26,499 nucleotides of DNA from NCBI GenBank assembly GCA_004028745.1, contig RAZP01000043.1, positions 1 to 26,499 on the forward strand, given 5' to 3'. Origin of the DNA: Prosthecochloris sp. (GTDB taxonomy: Bacteria > Bacteroidota > Chlorobiia > Chlorobiales > Chlorobiaceae). The notes beneath the pieces were generated by a model that was not told the origin of the DNA, made no database searches, and saw only the letters and a list, made by a program, of their open reading frames with translations. Made by a program: the position numbers and the translations under genes. Below, piece by piece: positions 8,806 to 18,302 of the stretch. The stretch's first letter is position 1, and each line of letters starts with the position of its first letter.

Positions 8806-11800
8806 TCACTCATCGAGCATGCCTTCAAGCCGGTCTTCGAGATCGGCATAGATTGCCTGGAGCTGATTGATGGTTTCCTGATCGGCTTTCCACATGCCTC
8901 TGCCGTTTGCTTCGAGCATCCTGCCGACGATGTTCAGGGTGGCCTGAGGGTTTACCTGCGTGAGGCGTTCACGCATTTCAGCATTGAACGCATAGGTCTC
9001 GGCGGCTTTCTTGTAAACCCAGTCGTCAACGCCTTTGGTGACGGCGTCCCAGCCGACCATGTAGGTGAAACGGTTACTGATTTCCGTTGCGCCGGTATGC
9101 CCCTGATCGATCATGCTTTCAAACCATTTCGGGTTCAGCAGCTTTGTGCGAAACTCGACTTTCAGCGCTTTGTCGGCATCATCTACTTTTACATCAGCCG
9201 TGAAAGTCTCGACGTAGTTCAGCTTAACGTTGTTGCCCTTGGTGTTTCTTCGCCGTGCGGAAAGCTGTAAAGAGCCGGAAGAGGAGAAGTAGCGATCGAT
9301 ATCCGATATGCCGTACTCAGCGGAGTCAACCTGCTGGACAACCCGGTCCACGGTGCCGAGAAGGTTTTCGAGAATCTCGGGCTGCTGGTCGCCGTAACGG
9401 TTGCCGCCGTAAGCGTAACTTGTCCTTTTGATGAACATGTTGTCGAGGTCATCTTCCGATTCCCACGCGGAGTCTTCGATCAGTTCTTCAACCATGGAGC
9501 CGTAGCTGCCCGGAGCCTGGGTGAAGAGCCTTGCTGTAGCGGCCTCGAAATCCTGGCCTTTTGCGACAGCTTCATCAACATGTTTTTTGATATTGTTCAT
9601 CTCTGCCGGTTCATCGGCTTTTGCAGCATCCTTGACCAGCTTGTCCAGCAGATCGACCAGAACACCGAAGGTATCCCGGAAGATAGAGCTGATCTGGATG
9701 AGGACATCAACCCTTGGCCGGCCAAGTTTTTCAAGAGGAACAAGGCTGTAATGGCTGATCTTGCCCTGGGCGTCATAGGCCGGTTCGGCACCGATAAGGT
9801 GGATAATTACCGAGACAGCCTCTCCCTTGCTCTTGATAGTATCAAGACCCCAGAGAACCTGGGCGATGGTTTCAGGATTGTTACCGTCATTTTCTTCCTG
9901 GTGCCGTTTGATAATTGTTTCGGCAATCTGCTTTCCGCGTTTGAATGCAAGCTCGGAAGGTATACGCCAGGGGTCGATGGCGTGCATGTTTCGGCCTGTC
10001 GGCAGAATACTTGCGCCGTCGCGGACAATATCGCCTCCCGGCCCGGATGAAATGTATTCACCGCGAAGCGCTTTAAGGAGCGAAGACATTTCACGGCTGT
10101 TGTCTTGCAGCGCTTGTTTCAGCGCGATACCCTCTTTGAGAGATCCGTTAAGCGCTTCGGCCATCCCTTCGGTGATTTTTGCCTCGCCGGTCAGCACCTT
10201 GAACACAGCCGCAGGGTTTGGGTTTTCGGCAAAGATGGTTTGTTCGATAAAGTCTTTCGTATGGTCATCAACCCGTTCGCGTACTTCAAGTGCCTCGGCT
10301 TCCCCTTTTCTCGCCCGTGCGGCAAGGGATGCGTAATCGCCGTAATCAGGGGATTCGCCGATTGCCTGAAGAATAACGGACGGCAATGATTGTTCGTTAC
10401 CTCGAACTTTCAGGTATTCCGTAATGGTGGTAAGCTGGCTTTCAAGCGGAGGGGTTTCTCCAAAGATATGCAGCGCGTTGGATATCAGTTTGCCCTCAAG
10501 CTCCATAAGGTACGTATAGAGACGGCTGAGGTAATCGCTGAAGCTTTCTCCCTCGACCCTTGGGCAGTCATCTGTCAGGTTGAGCTGTTCGGCCTTTTCG
10601 ATAATTGCTTCTTCGGCTTCGGGGTCAGCTACTTTTTTAAGGTCCCGCTCTCTGTAATCGTTAAGCATATCCTTGAAAGCGGGTAGTTCCTTGTATAGCC
10701 CTGCACGTGCAAGCGGAGGAATGTTGTGAGAAATCATTGTCGCGTAACCGCGCCGTTTGGCAATATTGGCCTCGCTCGGATTGTTAACCGGGTAAATATA
10801 GAAATGCGGGACTTCGCCAAGCAGCGCGTCGGACCAGCAGTCACCGGTGACACCGAGCTGGAGACCGGGCATCCATTCCACGGTACCGTGCATGCCGACG
10901 TGTATCAGCGCATTTGCGTTGAAAGTGCGACTGATCCAGCGGTAAAAAGAAATATACTGGTGGTGGGGAGTGTTTTCCTTGTCGAAAAGAAGCCTCATCG
11001 GATCACCCTGAACACCAAGGCGCGGCTGTACACCTATGAACACGTTACCGAGGGTAACGCCGCCGATGAAGAGCCTGTCGGTACCGAGCGGAGCAATATC
11101 TCCCGGAAAGCCTCCCCAGCGTTCTTCTATGCGCTCGCGTTCACGGACGGAGGTGATTTGCTGGTATGCATCCTTGTCGATGCCGAAAGCTTCGGGCTCA
11201 TGTGCCTGGATTTCGTAATCTGTTGCCTTGTCAAGCATTTCCAGCAGTTTCTCCGGCGATTCCGGAAGAGTGCCGACGTTATAACCTTCGGCCTCAAGCT
11301 TTTGAAGAATCTTGTAGATGCTTTTCGGGACATCCAGAAGGGCGGCGCTGGCTTTGCGTCCCATACCGGGCGGATAATCATAGACAACAAAAGCGACTTT
11401 CTTGTCTTTATTACTCATATGCCTCAACTCGGAGAATTTACTGGCGAGTCCTGACAGTCTTTCAAGCCTGTCAGGGACGGTTTGGAGCTTACCGTCCTTG
11501 ACTGCGCCCAACACGACGGGACAGACAGCGCCATCCATTTCCGGCAGGGAATAAGTCATCGCCGACTGAAGTGGCACGACACCCTCTTTTTTCCATGAAT
11601 TGAAGTCCTGTATAAAAAGCGGCTGCGAAACAACGTAAGGAGAGTTGATAGAGTTAAGTATTTCGTCACGGGCGCTTGCAGACGCGCCGGGTGTCGTTGC
11701 ACCGGCAGGGCCCCCGACAAAACCGAATCCCATCATGTTAATCAACATATCGAGACCGGCGTTCACAAACCATTCACGGGCGGCTACATGGCCTTCGACA

Positions 11801-12615
11801 CCCATAACGAAGACGGGGAGTACGTTCAGTTCCTTGGCCTCGATTGCCCGTATGGTGTTGTCGATATATTCCTTTTCCTGGAGCAGATGTTTGCGGAAAA
11901 AGATCAGGCCGATATTACGTTTGTTTTTGGATTTTTTATCGCGTTTTTTATTCCATTTGCCGTAATGATTCAAATCCTTGAAGTAATCGGGTGCTTCCGG
12001 ATGATAGAAACCCATTGTCGGGACTTCAACCACCTTGTCGGCTTTGACCGCTACGTCAAAGTATTCGGACATGATGTAATTAAACATGCTGGCAAGGTTT
12101 TCGGCGGTCGGGTGCATCCAGTAGGTATATACCTGCATCCAGTTTTTGAAGTCCTTGGCCTTTTTGGGGATCAGCGGCAGCATCGTGCGCATGATCTTGA
12201 GCAGTTTCATATAGCCGTAAAGCGCGTCTTCATCACGTCCCTTAACCAGCATTTTCGCCACCTTTTTCACGATGTCCGGCATGCCGCTGCCGTCCCCTGA
12301 GACAACGTAGTTGCCAACCTTTGTCATCTGCATGACTTCAGGCATGGACTCGTAAGCGAAAATGGTTCTGACGTTCGATTGATCTATCTGTTCCTTGAGC
12401 CAATCAGCCTGTCCTTTGAACTGAATGAGTGTCGTAAAGATACAGTCAGCGCTTTGGATGGCATCAGCAGCTTCAGGGTTCTGGTGTTCAAGGTCCTGGT
12501 CTGTCCACTGGGTCAGTTCGGCATACCGGCTGATTTTGTCCGTTACTTCACGCCATACCCGCTGATTGCATTGTTCCATCCCGACGATGGCTGCAATTTT
12601 GATTTTACTCTGCAT
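8806..12615 (-). CDS. bchS: Magnesium chelatase H-type subunit paralogue (BchS-like)
   Basis: The 1269-residue protein is a second full-length member of the BchH/CobN family. Green sulfur bacteria typically carry three H-type subunits: BchH, BchS and BchT. The paralogues are thought to tune the flow of Mg-protoporphyrin towards the abundant chlorosome pigments. The core segment near residues 571-615 reads HVGMHGTVEWMPGLQLGV, then CWSDALLGEVPHFYIY and NNPSEANIAKRRG. It is collinear with bchH but has TVEW for ALEF, the BchS/BchT type. I chose bchS over bchT from position, upstream of bchH-bchM; phylogeny should confirm. The residue chain is intact with no frameshift. The ATG has no clear Shine-Dalgarno. 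A TonB receptor gene ends 135 bp upstream behind a terminator, so this gene probably has its own promoter. Confidence 0.85.
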   Translation of the reverse strand: MQSKIKIAAIVGMEQCNQRVWREVTDKISRYAELTQWTDQDLEHQNPEAADAIQSADCIFTTLIQFKGQADWLKEQIDQSNVRTIFAYESMPEVMQMTKVGNYVVSGDGSGMPDIVKKVAKMLVKGRDEDALYGYMKLLKIMRTMLPLIPKKAKDFKNWMQVYTYWMHPTAENLASMFNYIMSEYFDVAVKADKVVEVPTMGFYHPEAPDYFKDLNHYGKWNKKRDKKSKNKRNIGLIFFRKHLLQEKEYIDNTIRAIEAKELNVLPVFVMGVEGHVAAREWFVNAGLDMLINMMGFGFVGGPAGATTPGASASARDEILNSINSPYVVSQPLFIQDFNSWKKEGVVPLQSAMTYSLPEMDGAVCPVVLGAVKDGKLQTVPDRLERLSGLASKFSELRHMSNKDKKVAFVVYDYPPGMGRKASAALLDVPKSIYKILQKLEAEGYNVGTLPESPEKLLEMLDKATDYEIQAHEPEAFGIDKDAYQQITSVRERERIEERWGGFPGDIAPLGTDRLFIGGVTLGNVFIGVQPRLGVQGDPMRLLFDKENTPHHQYISFYRWISRTFNANALIHVGMHGTVEWMPGLQLGVTGDCWSDALLGEVPHFYIYPVNNPSEANIAKRRGYATMISHNIPPLARAGLYKELPAFKDMLNDYRERDLKKVADPEAEEAIIEKAEQLNLTDDCPRVEGESFSDYLSRLYTYLMELEGKLISNALHIFGETPPLESQLTTITEYLKVRGNEQSLPSVILQAIGESPDYGDYASLAARARKGEAEALEVRERVDDHTKDFIEQTIFAENPNPAAVFKVLTGEAKITEGMAEALNGSLKEGIALKQALQDNSREMSSLLKALRGEYISSGPGGDIVRDGASILPTGRNMHAIDPWRIPSELAFKRGKQIAETIIKRHQEENDGNNPETIAQVLWGLDTIKSKGEAVSVIIHLIGAEPAYDAQGKISHYSLVPLEKLGRPRVDVLIQISSIFRDTFGVLVDLLDKLVKDAAKADEPAEMNNIKKHVDEAVAKGQDFEAATARLFTQAPGSYGSMVEELIEDSAWESEDDLDNMFIKRTSYAYGGNRYGDQQPEILENLLGTVDRVVQQVDSAEYGISDIDRYFSSSGSLQLSARRRNTKGNNVKLNYVETFTADVKVDDADKALKVEFRTKLLNPKWFESMIDQGHTGATEISNRFTYMVGWDAVTKGVDDWVYKKAAETYAFNAEMRERLTQVNPQATLNIVGRMLEANGRGMWKADQETINQLQAIYADLEDRLEGMLDE

Positions 12616-12692
12616 AGAAAACGAAGGTCAGCATTGGTTAAGGTAATTTCAGGAATACCAAATGTAATAATAGTTTGGGGAATACTAAAGAA

Positions 12693-12723
12693 AAACAAGC
12701 CCCTCAGTCCGAAGGGCTTGTTT
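12693..12723 (-). terminator. Intrinsic terminator of the first TonB receptor gene
   Basis: Ten-base arms AAACAAGCCC and GGGCTTGTTT enclose an 11-base loop. Read leftward, the stem runs into TTTTTCTTTAG. It lies 28 bp past the receptor stop and about 80 bp before the bchS-like start, separating the two transcripts. Confidence 0.8.
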
Positions 12724-12750
12724 GCATGTAGGATGTCATCTCGATGGGGC

Positions 12751-15225
12751 TTAATAGACAAAATCAAAGCCGAGAATAAAGCTTCTGCCCGGAGCGCGGA
12801 ACCATTCAGCTTCCTCGTACTGCTCGTTCGTGATGTTCTTGCAGAAGAGCGAGAGACCGATATTCTCCGTGGCCTGGTACTTTGCGCCGGCATTGAAAAC
12901 AACAAATCCACCGGGATAGTTATCGCCTTCGGGGTTTGGATAAGTGCTGACCGCCTTGTATTTGCTGACATAACGACCGTTCGTGTTCAGGGCAAGGCGG
13001 TTGGTTGCTTTCCAGGTGGCGCTCAGAGATGCGGTGTGTTCAGGCCGGTACTGAAGCCAATCGGGATCCGGATTCTGATCGCCTGCAAGCGATGCCTCGC
13101 GGTCTGTTTTATCCTTTGCGTTCATGTATGCATACCCCAGGCTGAAATTAACGGCATCGCTTGGGCGTATGTTCAGACTTGTCTCGATGCCCCAGATACG
13201 AGCTTTGGCCAGGTTTTCATACATGAAGATGATTGGGAAGTAAGGCGGATTAGGATTGATATTTCTTGATTCAATCAGATCCTTGTAATCGTTAAGATAT
13301 GCTGCAACGTCGAGTGATACTTTGTCATTGAAGTTCTTGAAAAAGCCTATTTCATACCCCGTCATGCTTTCTTTATCGAGAGCAGGGTTTGGATTGCCTA
13401 CAAACAGCCCGGCATCACGAACAAATCGTTCGGATAGGGTAGGGGCGCGGAAACTCTTTCCTGCAGATGCGCGGAAAGAAAGATCGTCCGTAGCCTTGTA
13501 GTTAAGTGCCAGTCTCGGGCTGATGGCATCAACAGATTTATTTTCTATATCAGCAGTGACTGTAGGTGCCAGCCATGGTTGGGTGGGAGCAGCTGAATAA
13601 TCTTTATAAATAACATCGTCCGCATCGATACCACTCCAGTCATATCGCAGGGATAACAGTGCTGTCAGGCGATCGGTTATCTTGAATTCGTCCTGGATAA
13701 ACAGTGCGAGGTTTTTCTCCTGTATATCTCCGAGCTCGCCGGGAACAGGCAGATCGGCTCTATACTGGGTTGATGCTAAGTCAACAATGTTGCCGTCTAA
13801 ACCGAACAATAAACGATGCTTTTCGGAAGCGCGCCAGTCAAGTTTGAACCCTGCACCGTATCGATTAGTCTGGTTTTCGTTGAATTCGCCAGGCTCCCGG
13901 TCATAGATGTAAAATGGTCCGAACGGAGGAAAGACCTGTGTTGTGTCGGTAGGGTTATAGTCGATCCTGTATTCGTTGCGGGTGTAGTAAACTCGTGCGT
14001 CGAGGCTCAGGTCATCGCTGAGCAAGTTGACGTAATTGAGTCCTGCAAGAGCGTTTTTCCTGCTGACAATATCGTCTGTGTAAACGTCATCAACAAGATC
14101 GTAGGCAAACTCAGGAAGAGGAATAAATGTTCCTCCTGGCCCAAGATCGTAAGGCCAGGTACTCACATATCCGGCTTCGGTTTCATTGTAGAATGAGGTG
14201 AGCTGCAGATATTGCCTGGAATCAATATCGTAACGGACTTTCAGTTTGACGTCGTTGAGCAGGGTTTGTGCGTTGTCGCGGTACCCGTCGTCTTCGCTGT
14301 GAGTGTAGAGCAGGTTGTAATTCAGCTTGTCGGTTTTGTTACCGATGCCGACATAACTGTTCCAGAGCCAAGGGGTATTGTCCTTGTAGTATTCGCTTTT
14401 GTCGCTGTCCGGCGGGTTGTCGTAGAACCCGACGCTCGCACCAGCTTTAACCTCGAACTTTTCCGGCAGACTGCCGTATACGTTGATAACGCCGCCCATA
14501 GCCGCGGAACCGTACAGGGTTGATGCAGCACCCTTGACAACTTCAACCTTGTCGGCAGCATTCATGTTGACGTTGGTCCATACAATGCCTCCGGTCTCAG
14601 GTGTGTTGATGGGGAAGCCGTCGTAAAAAGCGTTGACACGGGTACCGATACCGCCTCCCTGAAAAGTGTTCGATCCGCGGATCTGCACCGTGGCGGCACT
14701 GTAGCCGGATGAACGTGTAACATTGACACCGGGTACCGTTTCGATAACCTGGTCGAGTGAAGGATTTGGTTCTTCCCTGATTTCTTCGGTTGTAACCACG
14801 GAGGTGGTTACCGGAACATCGAGCCTGTCCTGTTCGTAAAGCGCGGCGCCGACAATAATCTCTGATGCCATGACGGTTGTCTGGCCGAGCTGCGGGTTGA
14901 CAGTCGTTGTTTCGCCGGCATTAACCGTAACCGTTTGGAAAAAAGGCGCGTAGCCGATGGCATTCACCTTGAGCCTGTAGGTACCTGCAGGGATGTTTTG
15001 AATCGTATAATTGCCTTCGAGGTCGGATGCCGAGCCGAGGGTGGTGTTTTCGAGCATGGCTGAAGCACCGATGACCGCTTCGCCGTCGGTTTTGTCGGTG
15101 ATCTTTCCTTTCAATGATCCGGGATCTGCAGCTTCTGCGGGCAGGGGTAAAAACAGGATGGTTAGTAGGAAAATGTTGAGGAGCAAACGTACAGGGGATA
15201 CTTCTTGGGAATACTTATTTTCCAT
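12751..15225 (-). CDS. TonB-dependent outer-membrane receptor (copy 1)
   Basis: This is an outer-membrane beta-barrel that imports a scarce ligand using TonB energy. From the chosen start it has 824 residues. The signal peptide spans about 1-33 (hydrophobic LLLNIFLLTILFLPLP, then AEAA). A carboxypeptidase-regulatory-like domain follows (about 38-115: GKITDKTDGEAVIGA, then AGTYRLKVNAIGY). The plug is next, with PSLDQVIETVPGVNV, VQIRGSNT and VEVVKGAASTLYGSAAMGGVINV. The barrel ends in a terminal aromatic (LGFDFVY). I use the ATG at 15225, not the upstream one at 15264, because the leader is conserved as DNA with the second copy but differs by a 1-base indel, so it is not coding. The ligand is unknown; cobalamin, haem/porphyrin and iron chelates are all possible. 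Confidence 0.9.
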   Translation of the reverse strand: MENKYSQEVSPVRLLLNIFLLTILFLPLPAEAADPGSLKGKITDKTDGEAVIGASAMLENTTLGSASDLEGNYTIQNIPAGTYRLKVNAIGYAPFFQTVTVNAGETTTVNPQLGQTTVMASEIIVGAALYEQDRLDVPVTTSVVTTEEIREEPNPSLDQVIETVPGVNVTRSSGYSAATVQIRGSNTFQGGGIGTRVNAFYDGFPINTPETGGIVWTNVNMNAADKVEVVKGAASTLYGSAAMGGVINVYGSLPEKFEVKAGASVGFYDNPPDSDKSEYYKDNTPWLWNSYVGIGNKTDKLNYNLLYTHSEDDGYRDNAQTLLNDVKLKVRYDIDSRQYLQLTSFYNETEAGYVSTWPYDLGPGGTFIPLPEFAYDLVDDVYTDDIVSRKNALAGLNYVNLLSDDLSLDARVYYTRNEYRIDYNPTDTTQVFPPFGPFYIYDREPGEFNENQTNRYGAGFKLDWRASEKHRLLFGLDGNIVDLASTQYRADLPVPGELGDIQEKNLALFIQDEFKITDRLTALLSLRYDWSGIDADDVIYKDYSAAPTQPWLAPTVTADIENKSVDAISPRLALNYKATDDLSFRASAGKSFRAPTLSERFVRDAGLFVGNPNPALDKESMTGYEIGFFKNFNDKVSLDVAAYLNDYKDLIESRNINPNPPYFPIIFMYENLAKARIWGIETSLNIRPSDAVNFSLGYAYMNAKDKTDREASLAGDQNPDPDWLQYRPEHTASLSATWKATNRLALNTNGRYVSKYKAVSTYPNPEGDNYPGGFVVFNAGAKYQATENIGLSLFCKNITNEQYEEAEWFRAPGRSFILGFDFVY

Positions 15226-15398
15226 GAACGTTTTGTTGTTAGGTGTGTTACTAAAGTCCTGCAAAATATTTCTGCAGGAAGGATATGTGTTGCCAACCGA
15301 AAAGCAATCGGATTTTCAGTTGTATCCCGCAAGAAAATAAAAAAAGGTTTGAAAAATCATCACTTATAATCGCGGCTGGTGGGAAAGCAAAAAACAAA

Positions 15399-15423
15399 CA
15401 AGCCCCTTTTGCTGAGGGGCTTG
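15399..15423 (-). terminator. Intrinsic terminator of the second TonB receptor gene
   Basis: CAAGCCCC and GGGGCTTG form an 8-bp stem around a 9-base loop. Leftward, the stem is followed by TTTGTTTTTTGC. It resembles the terminator of the neighbouring copy at 12693-12723 and was probably duplicated with the gene. Confidence 0.8.
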
Positions 15424-15449
15424 CTTATGAGAGGAGGTTTCGATGACGC

Positions 15450-18029
15450 CTAATAGACAAAATCAAAGCCAAGAATGAAGCTTCTGCCCGGAGCGCGGAA
15501 CCATTCAGCTTCCTCGTACTGCTCGTTCGTGATGTTCTTGCAGAGGAACGAGACTCCCAGCTTGTCCGTGGCCTGGAATTTCGCACCTGCATTGAAAACG
15601 ATAAACCCTCCGGGATAGTTTTCGCCTTCAGGATTCGGATAAGAACTAACAGCCTTGTACTCGCTGACGTACCGGCCCGTTGTGTTCAGGCTCAGTCGTT
15701 TGGTTGCCTGCCATATGGCGCTGACAGACGCGGTATGCTCCGGGCGATAGGCCAGCCAGTCGGGATCAGGATTCAGTGCCCCGGCAAGCGAGCTGCCTTC
15801 GCCTGTCTTGTCCTTTGCATTCATGTAGGCATAGGCGAAGTTAAGGTTCCAGTCAGGGTTCGGCCTTACGTTAAGACTGGTCTCGATACCCCAGATCCGT
15901 GCTTTTGCAACATTTTCATACTGGAACAGAATCGGCCAGTACTGAGGATTTAGGTTTCTTGATTCAATAAGATTATCATAATCGTTGATGTAAGCAGCAA
16001 GGTCAAACGACACCTTGTCGGAAAACTGCTTGAACATGCCGATCTCATAAGCTGTCATGGTTTCCTTGTCGATTTCCGGATTTGGAATCCCTAAAAAAAG
16101 ACCGGCATCACGAACAAATCGTTCAGCCAACGTTGGCGCCCGGAAACTTTTGCCCCATGATGCGCGGAAAGACATGTCATCAGTTGCCTTGTAGTTGAGC
16201 GCGATACGTGGACTGATGGCGTCAACGGAGGGGTTTTCAATTTCAGCAGTTTTTTCAGGGGCACCAGCAGGGTATGCAGGGCTGTCAAGAACCGCTTCGT
16301 AATCAAGATAAGTAACTTCATCAGCATCGATACCGCTCCAGTCATAGCGCACGGAAAACAATGCAGTCAGGCGATCGGTCATCTTGAATTCATCCTGAAG
16401 AAAAAAGGCAATATTCTTTTCCTGAATCTCGCCGAGTTTACCTTCTTCCGGCAGATCCGCCACGTACTGGGTTGACTGCACGTCGATAATGTTACCATCG
16501 ATGCCGAACAGCAAGCGGTGTTTGTCGCTGGCGCGCCAGTCGAGCTTTATACCTGCACCATAACGGTTTGATTTGGTTTCATTGAACTCTCCCGGATCGC
16601 GATCATAAATTGGAAGAAAAGCCATTCCGAAAGGGATTGGGTCACCACCGGGAACAGGGTTTTCCAAGTAGGTCATGTAATCGAATCCAAAGATCTGAGG
16701 TACATCTGTTGGGTTGTAGTCAATGCGGGTTTTATTGTGCGTATAATACAGTCTTGCGTCCAGGCTGAGGTCATCACTCAGCAGGTTGACATAGTTCAGA
16801 CCGACCAATGCGTTTTTTCGCTTGATGGTATCATCCGTATAAACAGAATCAACGGAGTCATATGCGAACTGGGTAAGGGGATTAAATGTTACATCAACAT
16901 CAACTCCTCCCGCTGGAAATGGCTGAAGAAACATGAAATCAATATCGGCTGTATATGGCCACGTGCTGGGATAGCCGCCTCTTGTTTCATTGTAAAAAGA
17001 TGTAAGCTGGAGGTACTGGTCAGAGTTGATATCGTAACGTGCTTTCAGCTTGACATCGTCAATGCTTGACCAGGTGTTTTCCCTGTATCCGTCATCTTCG
17101 CCATGTGAATAAAGCAGGCTGTAATTCAGCTTGTCAGTTTTGTTGCCGATGCCGACATAGCTGCTCCACAGCCAAGGTGTAAAGTCTTTGCGGTATTCGC
17201 TCTGGTCGCTGTCCGGCGTACCATCGTAAAATCCACCGCTTGCGCCTGCTTTAACTTCGAATTTTTCCGGCAGACTGCCGAACACATTAACGACACCACC
17301 CATTGCTCCCGAACCGTAGAGGGTGGCAGCAGCACCTTTCATGACCTCTACCTTGTCAGCGGCGTTCATATTCACATTGGTCCATACAACTTCTCCCGTT
17401 GTCGGTGTGTTGATCGGGAAGCCGTCATAAAGACCCTGCACGCGGGTGCCGATTGCACCACCCTGAAAAGTGTTCGATCCGCGGATCTGTACCGTTGAAG
17501 TTCCGTAGCCGGCGGAACGGTTGACGTTAACGCCGGGAACGTCCTCGATAACTTCGTCGAGAGTCGGGTTGGGTTCTTCCTTTATTTTCTCGTCGGTTAC
17601 AACGGAAACCGTTACCGGTACTTCAAGCCGGTCCTGTTCATAGAGCGCAGCGCCGACAACAATCTCAGAGGCCATAACGGTTGTCTGTTCGAGCTGCGGG
17701 TTAATGGTTGTTGTTTCACCGGCGTTTACCGTAATAGTCTGAAAAAATGGCGAGTATCCTAAAGCGTTAACCTTGAGCGTGTAAGTGCCCGCGGGAATGT
17801 TTTGAATCGTGTAGTTTCCATCAATGTCTGATGCCGAGCCGAGGGTGGTATTTTCGAGCATGGCTGAAGCGCCGATTACCACTTCGCCATCGGTTTTGTC
17901 GGTGATCTTTCCTTTCAATGATCCGGGATCAGCAGCTGATGCCGGTAATGGAAAGAGTAGGATAGTCAACAATAAAAAGGGAAAAAGTAAACGTGCAAGG
18001 GGGAGCGCTTGAGAGTGCTTTGTGTCCAT
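15450..18029 (-). CDS. TonB-dependent outer-membrane receptor (copy 2)
   Basis: This tandem paralogue of the receptor at 12751-15225 has 859 residues from the chosen start. It has the same order of parts: signal peptide (LLFPFLLLTILLFPLPASA), carboxypeptidase-regulatory-like domain, plug with VQIRGSNT and KGAAATLYGSGAMGGVVNV, and barrel. The last 29 residues are identical in both proteins. The extra length comes mainly from longer barrel loops, for example a segment rich in Phe/Pro/Asp (FMFLQPFPAGGVDVDV) after the third or fourth strand, and one with FDYMTYLENPVPGG. The loops differ while the frame stays conserved, so the two may take related but different ligands. The ATG at 18029 is preferred over 18074 for the reason given under copy 1. 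It reads in the same direction as the synthase gene upstream, with 273 bp between them. Confidence 0.9.
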   Translation of the reverse strand: MDTKHSQALPLARLLFPFLLLTILLFPLPASAADPGSLKGKITDKTDGEVVIGASAMLENTTLGSASDIDGNYTIQNIPAGTYTLKVNALGYSPFFQTITVNAGETTTINPQLEQTTVMASEIVVGAALYEQDRLEVPVTVSVVTDEKIKEEPNPTLDEVIEDVPGVNVNRSAGYGTSTVQIRGSNTFQGGAIGTRVQGLYDGFPINTPTTGEVVWTNVNMNAADKVEVMKGAAATLYGSGAMGGVVNVFGSLPEKFEVKAGASGGFYDGTPDSDQSEYRKDFTPWLWSSYVGIGNKTDKLNYSLLYSHGEDDGYRENTWSSIDDVKLKARYDINSDQYLQLTSFYNETRGGYPSTWPYTADIDFMFLQPFPAGGVDVDVTFNPLTQFAYDSVDSVYTDDTIKRKNALVGLNYVNLLSDDLSLDARLYYTHNKTRIDYNPTDVPQIFGFDYMTYLENPVPGGDPIPFGMAFLPIYDRDPGEFNETKSNRYGAGIKLDWRASDKHRLLFGIDGNIIDVQSTQYVADLPEEGKLGEIQEKNIAFFLQDEFKMTDRLTALFSVRYDWSGIDADEVTYLDYEAVLDSPAYPAGAPEKTAEIENPSVDAISPRIALNYKATDDMSFRASWGKSFRAPTLAERFVRDAGLFLGIPNPEIDKETMTAYEIGMFKQFSDKVSFDLAAYINDYDNLIESRNLNPQYWPILFQYENVAKARIWGIETSLNVRPNPDWNLNFAYAYMNAKDKTGEGSSLAGALNPDPDWLAYRPEHTASVSAIWQATKRLSLNTTGRYVSEYKAVSSYPNPEGENYPGGFIVFNAGAKFQATDKLGVSFLCKNITNEQYEEAEWFRAPGRSFILGFDFVY

Positions 18030-18302
18030 GGACGTTCTGTTTGTTAGGTCTGTTACTGAAACTACTTCCGGCAAATTGAATTGCGGAAAGGAATTATGTT
18101 GCTAACTCGAAATCTATCAGAATTTTGAGGAAAGTGCAAAAATCACCGTATTAATTTTATAAAGATTATTGCCGCAGTGGTTCAATGTTTTTTTCGTAAT
18201 CGTAATGGGTGACTGGTTTCAGCATTTTGTTTTTGCGATAGGGGAGTATAGTGGTTTGTGTAGACAAGGAAGGGTGTAAAAGGATGCTGGGGGAAAAATG
18301 TA

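Noticed and set aside
10726..11454. Rightward 242-codon frame inside the bchS-like gene
   Set aside because: It is a shadow of the certain BchS-like frame on the other strand.
4109..12615. Aerobic cobaltochelatase CobN annotation for the two large proteins
   Set aside because: Both are in the same superfamily, but bchM and bchE adjacency and the HGALEFMPGKQ core in the first indicate Mg-chelatase.
12379..13269. Rightward 296-codon frame across the bchS-like start and the receptor end
   Set aside because: It is antisense to two certain genes and the terminator, and shows no protein family features.
18030..18302. Possible cobalamin riboswitch upstream of the TonB receptor copy 2
   Set aside because: I looked for the B12 box and GCCACTG elements on the leftward strand. 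Only a partial ACCACTGCGG is present, without the box or the other conserved elements.
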